From Misgurnus anguillicaudatus (lineage: Eukaryota; Chordata; Actinopteri; Cypriniformes; Cobitidae), in contig NW_027395276.1 of NCBI RefSeq assembly GCF_027580225.2, positions 4,385,501 through 4,449,500 on the forward strand: a stretch of DNA of 64,000 nt, given 5' to 3'. The notes under the pieces were generated by a model that was given only the letters and a program-made list of their open reading frames with translations, was not told where the DNA came from and did not search any database. Shown piece by piece: positions 45,666-57,600 of the stretch. Within the stretch, counting starts at the first letter, position 1. Each line of letters starts with the position of its first letter. The position numbers and the translations under genes are program-made.

Positions 45666-48600
45666 TGTATACAGACTTGTAACAACTGTTTCTCTAAAAT
45701 TTACAATAAAAAAAATATTTCACTCAGTGATTGACAGCATAATGCAATCAATCGTGTTCCCGTTCAACAGTAACTAAGCATCAGGGACGTGCACAGGAAT
45801 TTTAAGGGGCAGTTGCTCTAACCTAAAAAAAAGGGCACCTCCCTCCACAAAAAAATGCTACATCCAGACATGTTCGTATTTTGAATTTTAAAACTGCATA
45901 ACAACATAAGTTATGCGTTACTGGAGAGCGGGGAGACAGTTCTATCTTTAAACTGTCTCCCTGCTTTTATTACTCAAAACAAAACTGACTCGATGGCGAA
46001 AGGTCGGAAGACCAAATCATATCCACCGAGGAAATGTTTTTCGTGTTGTTACAGTAACACTTTGTTTACAGTTTTGCGCTGCTCAGCCTGGATTACAACA
46101 CAATGCGTCCGATTCGCGAACTGACTCCTTTGAACGGATTCGTTTGAATGAACGGTTGAAACAACAGATCTGTCCCAACACTAAACTCACAAGACGTCAC
46201 TGTCAGCACAATCAGACACTTTTAGCGCCTCAGAAAGGAGAATGTAAATCTGTTTAGAAAGATTTGCCCTAAATAACAGTCTCAACTAAAAAACATAGAC
46301 ATTTATTACTATGTTAACTTTATGATGAATAAATATTTTATCAGGTCTACCAAATAAGGATTTTATCCTACAAAGCAATAAAAGCCATGGTAAAAAACTG
46401 ATCAAAGATGATGACAGAAGAGTGTCAGGTAATATCTGTGTCTGATAAATGCATGGTGCAGAGGAGGTTGTAAAACTCTTCAGAAAGACCAGTCATAATT
46501 TTTTTAAAAGACTTTGACTTAAATAGTGACATTTTTACATTTAAAATATCTGCTAATGATGAGAACATTTTGATAATTATGTACATATAGAAAATCGGCC
46601 TAACATATCGGCCATCAGCTGCCCTGATTTCTAAATATCGGCATTGGCCAGAGAAAAAGCCATATCGGTTGACCTCTACGTGAAAGCATTCCTGACACAC
46701 ACACACACGCACGCACGCGCACACACACACACACACACACAGAAATGTATACAGGCTTGTAACCAGGGGTGTTTCCAGCATTGAAGGACATCCGGGGTTT
46801 AGCACAGACCATTTTATGTAAATACAGGGATCACAAGCCTAGATAACCCGCTCTAGCTAGCCTAGAAACAACTATAACAGCTATGCTGCACATGTTCAGT
46901 GTTTTCTTATTAAATTTTTTTAGAATTGTAATTTAAATAATTTTAATTTTTGGGTGAACAATCCCTTTAAAGTGTCCTATTTTCACACACTAGTTTTGTA
47001 CATAATATACCAAAAATTCTTCTTTAGTACTTAAGATAATCTTAAAAACATGAGACTTAATGTAGGCCAGAGTTCACGTCACCAAAAGCAGCAGATGTAA
47101 GCTGCATTTTATTGATCATAAGCTCATTTTTAAAATAAGCGATAGGAAAGAGCGACAGCAGCACTGATAGCCTAATATCATTTCATTTCTTTACTATTTA
47201 TGAATATGATTGTGTGTTGAGCGTCTACGACAGGGCTATTCAATTAGTTTGTCATGAGGGCCAGAGATATATCAGTGATGATGACTACATATACATTTAA
47301 ACATTCTCATGTTGTATTTTGAAACTGCATAACAACAAAATAAGTGCATTGTACAATATACTTTTTCTACAAACATGTATTTTCAAACTGCATACAACAA
47401 AACTTGTGCATTGTAATATGACCAAGTAGGCTTTATCTACATCCAGACATGTTTGTATTTTGTATTTTAAAACTGCATAACAACATAAGTGCATTGTAAG
47501 ATACCCGAGTTCTATTCTTATTCTACATTTAAAGGTGTAAATAAGAGCCATATCTACTCACTTAAGTACACATAACCAAAAGTTTATAATATGGAACATA
47601 ACATTGTTTTATGCAGTTTTTTGTCAAAGCTTATTATTTCACAACCCTTTATTTAAACTACAACCGCCATCTTAATAACTGGCAAACATTTAAGAGAAAT
47701 TATACTTTTAGATTTCATCAGAGCAGTAAAATCACGTGTATGTTTGTCAGCGCGATATGCATACAGTGGTGCAGGACAGATGCTGGGCTGTGAGCGATGG
47801 CCGATTAACTTACTCGTTTAAATTGCATTCTTTTGTGAGAACGATGACTCGCATAATATTTGAGCCTTTGCTGTATGAGCAAGCACAGAGAAAACATTCG
47901 TTGTGGCGTTGACTAATGAATATGGATGATCTCTGTTCTTCTCTTCAATGGAGCGGGGCGTGGCTCTTTATAAATAATGCAGTAACATGAGAGACGGTAC
48001 ATCTCCCTCTTTTAATACAGTTAACAACGAAGTACAATATTTGTTTTCGATTTCACTTACACCATTTAAAAGCAGACATTCCAAGCATTATGTAGACATT
48101 TATCTTTTGTTTCTATGAAAACAATTCGTTAAGTTACAGCTCATTTTTCTGACGTGTTTCTGAAAGGACGTCACTAAGAGAGAGAGCAAACCCGCATTAT
48201 GTTTATTTTCTTAATTTTGCGAAAAGCACAACATTCTGTTTTTAATGGGAGTGGACAGAAAAAATACTAGACACTTTAACGTTTTAAATGATGTATAAAT
48301 CATATATGTAAGTCCAAAATCAGCAGAGTTATCTAAGTCTCTTTGCGGAGTGATTGAAAAATAAAGATTTTGCGGCGCCCGCGCCTCTGTCGACCCAGAC
48401 TGTGAAATTAATGATAAAAGAAAATATTTCCCTCAGTGATTGACAGCATAATGCAATCAATCGTGTTCCCGTTCAACAGTAGCTAAGCATACGATTTAGA
48501 TATATGTATCTTCTTACCTGAAGATCATGTAAATGGCATAAACGCAGTCTTCTGGCAAAAGCTGTGTTTTTAAATGTGTCATACATTTCTGAAAGTCATG

Positions 48601-51600
48601 ACTGTTTAAATACACTTGGCGTCACATGCATGATTTAAGGTAAAGTGACACTTTTTCGCGTCAATTCACAATCATTTAAATCATGCAGCTGTCATAGAGC
48701 CGACGCCAAACGATCACGCGAGCGAGGACGCGATACTGACGCGAGCGAAACTAATACGTTTACAATGCATTACATTGATGAAAAAGGGAATTAAACTTGT
48801 CGTGCCATATATCACTGAAATAAAAGAAAGGGATTAAAATATGTCTGAATCATATAATTCCTACCTGTATGTGAAAATGCACGTTCTCCAGAGAGCTCGC
48901 GTTGATTCAAGCATTCAGAATATAAAATCCATTTGCAGTTTTGCGTCCGAAACCGCATACTGTATAGTGAAAAAGATGAAGTTTTAGGATTTTAAAAATA
49001 TGTATCCAGGATTCCGCTGTCCATATACGATACGAAGCTTGGGTGCCAGCCGATGGTGCTGCGTGCCCCACGGGCTCTATGCAGCAGAGTCTCAGGCTGT
49101 GGCCTCTTCTCCGGGCTTCTCTGCTCTCCGTCTTTCTCAGCTCTTCGCTGTATTGTGGCTCTTAAAGGAACACTCGATTCTCTCAACAGCTCTTCTCTAT
49201 TCCATTTTGCCATTTAAACCTTAAAACTACATCCCGCCATTGTTATTCAAACTTTTCCACGGAGCAATAGCCTGTTAGCTTAGCTTCTAAAGATGGCTGC
49301 CGCTATCTTTACATTCTGTCTAAAAAACACGTTTGAACGTAAAGGCTGCCCTCTACTGGTAAAGGCTAATGACATTTTTTATTTTTTACACAGGTTTTAA
49401 TTGGACATTTTAAAGTGAAAATAACATAATATAGACATGTTACTGCAATGTTTTTTTATCTTGGGCATCTTTACATTGGAGTAAAGAGTTCATATAAAAT
49501 TTTTGGTTAATAAATGTTACAGACATATTGAGATTTGAACTACTTCCTGTTTTGGCGGCGTTGACGCACATTTAGTTTGGGCTGTGGCGCGCAAACGCTT
49601 CCGAAAATCAAAAATCCTTCTAGTAACTTTTGTGAGGCTCGGTCCAAGGATCGCGTACGTGGAATTTCATGAAGTTTGGACAAAATTTGTGACCTGTGAA
49701 ACTTTTTTAAGGTTTTGTGTTCTTTCCAATATGGCGGCCGAACGACATGGATCTGTGACTTCATCCTCTCAAGCAACTTACACCGGTACTGCCCGAACAT
49801 TTTAAAGTTTGAACGGTGTCTCTGCGTCAAACGGTCTGGTCGCTAGAGCTGACACAAAAAATCTACCCGGGAATAATAATAAGAATAATAAAACTTAAGA
49901 AGAACAATAAGTGTGCTTTTGCAAGCACACTTAATAAATGAAGCAGGGGGACAAATTGGTTGCAAGCCCACCGGGGTTTCTGTCTGATGCATGCGGGACT
50001 GCAGACGGCACACACGTTGGTGCCGTTTATATTTGGGTCCAGAAATTGCCACTGTGTCAGGTCAGACTCTGGTCTAATTTTGTCAGGTTTGTCTCGGGTC
50101 GAGTCTTTCTTTTAAAAAATTATTTATGCACTTCGAGTTCGTGTAAAAAGTGATTCAGGTCATTTTGGGTCGGGTACATTTCTTTGGGCCAGAGAAGACC
50201 TCTAATTTGAATGTACAGCTCCTACACTAGGAATAAACCCATGCATACGCAGTTAAACTTTTTTATAACATTATTGTTTGTTTTTTACACAAACTGACAA
50301 ACATTTCCACCTGTATTTTATAAAGCAAATAAACATGTAAAGTGTGTGAACATGAGTTTCAGTGTGACATTCAGTATCACTCACCCTGGCGTCGGTCACT
50401 TTAAACTCTCTCAGGATGTATTGAGGCATGTTATATTCTGCCATCGGGTCCACAACAAAGTACTGATACCTCGCTGAGCGTTCAGCCGGCCAATACTGAT
50501 GACACTTCTCCTACAAACACAACACACCAACAATAAAATATCTTATCAAATGTCTAAGCCAAACGGAGATTAACACATTAATAACATTTTCCTCTATTTA
50601 TCAATTTCCTCAACTATCACTTACCCGACCGAGTTCACGTAGTTTGGTGAGCATCACCACAATGGTGGAGTTGTGTTCCCACAGCATCCTCCAGAAGTCT
50701 TCAGTGGTCTCGGCTAAAGGTCCCTGTGTCGCAATATACGCTCTCTGCTGCCTATAAAACACAAACAAACACAGAACTCAGTTAAAGTACAATTACAAAC
50801 GAGCAGTTGAACGCAAACATCAAATGTAAGTGTATGTGACCTGTATCCATCAATGAAGCTGGCATTGATGTAGTCAGAACCTTCCAGGCCTCTGATTGGC
50901 TGCAGACACACACGGGTGGTCTCGTACGGCATGATATTCACCAGACGGTTTTTAAACTTGTTGCAGGGCAGATTAGCGCTCACGAATCTGGAGGTGTGGG
51001 CTTTAGTGTTGGCGAGGCGCTGAGGTGAAGACAGATACAGAGAGAGATGAGTCAGTTCTACATTCAAGTAGAAGTTTGCATGAGAATAAAAGTGCCTTTG
51101 GTAAGTAAATCATAACAATAAGTTTATATTTTTTATTTCTTTTTAAAGATTTTCTTATAAAAAGCTGTGGAAGGTGTTTTCTCTACTGTCTGTATTGTGT
51201 CCATCAACTGTCAATCATCTAATGATAAGTGATGATTTCCAGCAGATACCTTAAACTCCAGCTCCATCCCGCTCACGTGTTCTCCTGCCTCCACCTGTGA
51301 GAGTTTCTGAATGTAGGAGTAAAGACTGCGAGCAGCGACCTCGGTGTTCCCGCAGGCGACGGCCTCCAGGAGAGCCTCGTGGATAAAACCGTACTGATCT
51401 TCAGTCTGGACCATGTAGTTCCTCTGAGAGCGCATCAGGGTCACGTGACCGTACACGTCCACAGTACGCTCGTGACGGATTCGCTCCAACATTGCGTCGA
51501 TCACTATTAAGCAGCCGGTGCGGCCCACCCCAGCGCTGAGACAGACACAGAGAAACAGACAGTGAGACTTCCATATCTTTTGTTTTTGGCCTAGACTTTT

Positions 51601-54600
51601 AAAAACCTTCAAAAATCTATTTTCTGCATGTTTGGCTCTAAAGGAAAATCAATTGAGATCTAATGGTGTAAACAGTACTACTGTATGGTAAACTTTTCTA
51701 ATCTGATTCCAGATCTGTCCATTTGTTAATCTACAGTAAAACCATCGGTACAGTTACAGAAACATTCACCTGACAGTTGTGGACACAAAGCTTTCTGGGA
51801 TTATACATCTGAACAACTATAATCCAGATTACAGTAGGGCTGAAATCCCCCCGCACCACCGCTGGACAGCGCGGACACGCGTCTGCTTTATACAGCGCAA
51901 ACTCTGCACTTATAAATAAAGTCAGGCGCTGTTTCTTTAAACAATGTGAGCTGCACATTTAGCAGGCACTGCTTCTTCTCACCAGCTTGTTTAAAAGCAA
52001 GACAGCGTTGCCAGGTCCTCGACCTTTCGGCAGAGTTCTGAATTAGGATACTTTAAAACTGCAGTTTGGAGATGAAAGGATTTGGTTTATTAGTTGTTGG
52101 TATTTGGGTTGTGAATAGTCATTGGGATGCTTTTGGACTAATTGAATATTAGTTATGAAGATCTGGCAACCCTGACAGGACAATGATGGAAGCAAAAGTG
52201 CGAACAAATGCTGGTTAATAAAGGTTTAATTTCATCCTTTTATATAAGTGAGTTTATATTTGTTTAATTGTTGTTGGGTTTTCATAAAAATAGTATTGAA
52301 CCACCAGTTAATCACCTGTTTTAAAGTAAGGGGGAAATCAGGTTTACTGTAACAACACCTTTATCACTTTCATATGGTATGGATTATTTATTTTGTTAAT
52401 AATAAATAATCTAAATATTCATCAAGGTCTAAAGTTGAAGATTAAAATGAGTTTATTAATCTATTCACCAGCACATCCCTCAAGACTTGATTAGTTTTGT
52501 TTATGTTTTGACATTTAAAGATGTTTTATTATTTAAAAACCCTTTACATTTAAAGCTTAAAATATCAAAATCAAAAGGATTATATTATAATTCTGTAGTA
52601 GTGTGTGTTTTTTCACTTTTAAAAGAACACTTATACACGTGAATACCCTCATTTAGTGCCTCATGGTGCGTTCACACCAGATGCAAAATGAAGCTGATTT
52701 AACTTGAGTGATTCGCGTGAATGACGCAGCACAAAATGAGCGTTTTCGGCATTTGATGCACGAATCAAGCGAGTTGAAAATCTAAACTTTGGCAGGTATT
52801 TGTGCTGTGCTAACCAATCAGAAGCTTGCTTCAGTAATGAGGTGATTATAATGTAGCGAGCAGAGGCAGAAATACGAAACAACAATGGAGGACAAAATCA
52901 TTGTTGCATAGTCTATAATCTTTTATAAAAACCGGAATAAAAAGGATCTTTCTTAAAAGAAAGTGAGTGAGGAGGTCAGACGATCTGGTAAGTTGTAAAA
53001 AAACACTCTTTACTCAATTTGAACTATACATTTATACATATTGAAACTACAAGCTAGCTAAAATGGCAAATGGAGCGTATTCGCAACTGAATTTCAAGTG
53101 CGAGTGACGCAAGTTATTTCAAAAGGTTCAATTGTCTAACTATGTGTGAATAGCGTAATTTATTTGTTTCGTTTGTGTCTGGTGTGAACGTACAGTTATA
53201 GCTATAAAAGGGAAAAATCGAAATGAGTAATATTTATGTTTTTATCCGATTAGTCGATTAATCGAAAAATAATCACCAGATTAATCAATTATGAAAATAA
53301 TCATTACAGATTAACACACTCGGTAAAAGAAGACAGAAAGTGTTTTTAAGTTCAAGGTTAGGTTAATGTAACACAATGATGCTTTTATTTTTAATTCATT
53401 CTCAACTAGACTAAAACTTAGCCTGGGTTTCCCCATGCTGCCTAGCGCGCAAATTAATTCACGCAGCAAGTCTAGCATGAAAACTATCCCTGAAATAGGG
53501 AACCAATCACAGATCGGGGAGGGGCAGCAAGACGATGACGACGTCTATGCGACACACCGAAGTAGTTTTGTTTATCCAACACGGCAGCAGACGTGAGGTT
53601 ACTTTTCAATGCAGCCTTAGATAGTGTTACAATTAGTTTTGAATGCAAGTTTATTTAAAAAAAGAGCAACTTTTGGCGTTAAACAATTTCATATCCAAGA
53701 AAGATGTTTGTATATGGCAAGACATGATAGTCACAGAGTTTTAAAGGACCAACCTGCTAGGCATCATTGTCGACGAAGTACGTTTAACTTATAAATGGTA
53801 AGTGGTATTTATTAATATTATATTGTCATTATGTCTGTACTGTGGTTGTCACAGTGCCACTAAGTTTTGTTGCTTTTCAATATCAATATACAGCTACTGG
53901 TTTAGTTGCATAGCTTTCAGCTGTGTGCACACAAACCGATAAAAGTGGTTTACTTTTGACTGATTTGTCGCTCTACATACGTCATCAGGTATAATTGAAA
54001 CGATTGGCTATGAGCTACGTACAGACACATTTGATAGACATTCGTAGCGCCCAATAATCAGCTCTGGGCATTCGTTAACCACGCCTCAAATATGAGAAAA
54101 TGAGCGTCTCATTCACTATGAGACTGGTCTGGTGGTAGCCAGGCTACATCAAACCAGTACTCTTTATCTAAGTTAATACATGCAAACCAAAGGGGGAAAC
54201 AAACTCTAAAAAGATGAAATTAACTGATGCTGACCTGCAGTGGACGATGACAGGTCCAGCATCCGGTGGGTTACATGATTTCACTCTCCGTAAAAAGGCC
54301 AGGAATGGAGTGGGATATTCGGGAACGCCATGATCAGGCCAAGCCGTGAACTGGAACTGTCGGACTTCCCTCCTCTCATTACAGCCGTTCTGATTAAAAA
54401 AACGTCACAAACACAATCATATAACATCAGAAAGAGCAAATAACATACAGAAACCAACTCGGGGTGGAAAGTCGATCTCACCTTATGTAGAGAGAAGGTT
54501 CGTACACAGAACGTGGCCAGTTCCATCGTATCCAGCAGAGTAACCTGAACCGCCCCGTACGTGTCAGTACCGCGACTGGGCCAGTACTGATCACACTTAA

Positions 54601-57600
54601 TCTAAAGAAGAGAACATTAAACATTCAACACTGACCCGTGAGAGGAGAGATCGCACACATGATCCCTGTGATACTCACGCGTGATTTCTCCTCTAATCTG
54701 GTCATCATCACGACAGACGCGGCCCTCTGTTCCCACACCATTCTCCAAAAATCACCAAACGTATCAGGAAGAGGTCCCTGTGTGGCGATGTAAGCGTTCT
54801 GCTTCCTGTAGCCATCAATGTAGTTTGCATTGATATAATCACTACCCATAATCCCTGAGAAAGACAACAAACTATCACAACCAAACACTTCATAATATGT
54901 ACAAAGAAAAACATTTTGGCACAGTCGCAAAATGAGACTCAAACCAGCGACCAAGTTAGATTATTTGTTGTTGTAGGAGTCCACAGACAAGCTCAGCGCT
55001 ACAGAAATCAAACTCTCATCATGATTTTAAATATGTGCTGATATGACGAGACCCTTCACAGAAATGATTGATGTTACCGTCGGTCTGTGCGAGGATGACA
55101 CGTGTGTGGTCGTACGCAATCACATTGGCGTAACGATTCTTTGGCTTGTTCACCTCCAGATTGGAATGTTCCCAAGTAAACTGCTGTCCTGGATCAATCG
55201 ACTGAGACAGATAGATAGAGAAAGACAGACAGATGTAAACAGCACATCATTAGAATTATATCTATGACACAGCCAATAAATTACTTCTTGTTTTTGTTAT
55301 TTCAGTTTAGACCGAGGGGCAATCTTCTGATCTCTCTGATGAAGACAATACAGAAGTGACTTAAACTGCAATTCATCGACTGGCCACTAGAGGCTTCAAA
55401 AGGATAGTTCCCATAGACCCCAATGTTAAAATGCCCAACTTTACAGCAGAAAATAAGAAGTTTACAGCCTGGTACAAAAAGTGTTTTTGTACTTATTTTG
55501 CCCTCTCTGTTTAAAGTTTTGCATAATTAAGGGCATGGCCCTTCGAGCTAGGGGGGCGTGGTTTCAGACACCCCAGCTCCACCTATGTCCCGCCTCTTTA
55601 CCCATTTTTGTCAGATATTGAGAGATTATTCACCTCATACTCCTGTGAGAGATGCAGGTTGTCATTGGCCTTCAGTCGCTCGGTGTGTTCAGGCAGCTCT
55701 GTGATGGGGATGGGAGGGTGACTCATCATACCTGTAGGGTCAGAGGTTACAGCGGTTGTCATGGAGATGACCCACCTGTGTGTCACGTGAGCAGGTGCAT
55801 GTATGCTGTCAGTGCACTTTTATGTTTTGTGAAAGTTGTTTGTGACTCTCTTGTTTGATCTGAGACATTAAACTCACCACTGGTCTTAAAAAAAGGTGTG
55901 TAACTATTTAACTTGGTAGTTATTGTAAATTGAAGTTATTATTATGTGTTGTGCTGTATGTGTAAATATTTCTTATGTGAAATAACCATACGTTGTTCTG
56001 CTGGTGGATAAAGGCCTTCATAAGAGAAAAATATTCAGTATCATTTTGATACTTATAAGTTAAATTTACATTACATTTTATTATGAAGACATCAGTATAT
56101 GGAAGGTTTTTATTAAATTAATTAATTAAATGCTAAAATAAAAAATTTAATTAAATGATTTCATTTTCAAGGTGATAATACATCTTCCCTGCCAAATTGA
56201 AAAATAAAATGCCATTGATGATTTGACGTTTGATTTTCACTACAATCTTGAGGCAAGACTGACAATATTAAACTTAAAAGACAAACTTGAACAGGAATCT
56301 GTAAACATATTATTACAAAAAAAATTTCATGCCCATGCAATTAGTTCAGTTTTAAATGTATGTTTTCTTTTATTTCTTTTATTTTATCTTTTCATTTTCT
56401 TTTTTTTAATTTTAGTTTTAATTTTCTTCTTCAGCCAATCTCCTTTTCTTGAGCAAGCAAACCCCACCCACTGATTAACATAGACTTTGGATACAAAAAA
56501 AAGAAGAAAAAAGTTTGCCTTGGCAGTCTTGCCTCGAGATTGTAGTGAAAATGAAATGTCAAATCATCAATTGCATTTTATTTTTCAATTTTAATTTAAA
56601 ATTGGCAGAAAAAACGTCCATATCTGTGTTCTCTCTTATTTACAAACTCCGATACATCAGCACTTTCTTCAGTAGCAGCTGATCAATAGAGGGCGATATG
56701 GTGCCACCCAAATCATCTGTGCAAAATATATGCTTTCCTATATGTCCATCTGTCTGTCATGTCAGCCCTGGAGCGACAGAGAGGATCATGCACAGGAGGG
56801 GGGGTCGATGTACAAATCACCCTCAGGCTGAATTACACAATAACACTAAACCTCTGCCAAAAGTCTTCTGCATGTGTTCATTTAAATGTAAAACTGAAGC
56901 TACTAGCAGTTAATCATAGGTTAGTCATATTGATAAACAGAATCTATTACACAAACACATTTTTGATCAAGATACTGGTACTGAGGTTGTTATGCCCCCC
57001 CTAAAAAAAAAATGTGCATCACATGTCACCAGTGTTGGGAGTAATGCATTACAAAAGTAATGCAATTACAGTAATATTTTTTTTGCTGTAATGCAGTTAT
57101 ATAATGCATTACTAATAACATTTTGGTAATATTATACCCATAACAATCTTTAGTAACGCGCGCTATAACAATGCATTAAAAAAAATTTTTTTTTTTTAAG
57201 AATTGGCCAATGCTGCAAGACCAGCACTGTGCCACAGAAAAACAGCTGCGGGTAAAATAATAAGTCTGTTTCCGGTTGCTATATGCAGCATGTTCATTTT
57301 AACTTCAATGTTGTATTTGAACTGCAACTTGAGCGTTTTATTATACAAACAGCAACCTAAACTAGAACGTAACATTAATGTAGACCTAAACACATTTATC
57401 TAAATATAATTTTGTTTTAAATTTTTATCAGCTTTTCTATGGTAGCCTGTATATTTTAGGCATTGTTTGCAATGTTCCTCTGTTTGTCTGTTTTATTAAG
57501 CAATTTCCCGGACAAGGTTTATTCTAGTCCCAGACTAAAATGAATGTTTGAGCTGCTATAATTTAAAAACATCTTGCACTGACACATCGGTGTCATTGTT

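Larger units (their letters stand above)
44793..50204. mobile_element. hAT element with nested repeat mosaic in a ptprs intron
   Basis: The ends TAGAGGTCTTC and GAAGACCTCTA are inverted, and the 8-bp duplication ATTTGAAT at 44785-44792 and 50205-50212 is exact. The 5.4 kb between is largely later insertions: a duplicated block (45337-45575 and 49550-49805), CA repeats, a hAT 5' end at 45782 and a fragment with AGGTCAACCGATATGG on the minus strand near 46660-46675. No coding exon is seen. Confidence 0.8.

Noticed and set aside
45773..48490. CTAAGCAT as target duplication of a complete hAT element 45782-48482
   Set aside because: The matching word at 48483 belongs to a longer direct duplication, and no inverted end precedes it.
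48992..49224. Possible exon in a GC-richer stretch with ORFs on both strands
   Set aside because: No splice sites or family similarity were recognised, and it lies inside the hAT shell.
56223..56474. 83-codon ORF with a hydrophobic segment
   Set aside because: The hydrophobic run is the T-rich loop of a hairpin MITE.
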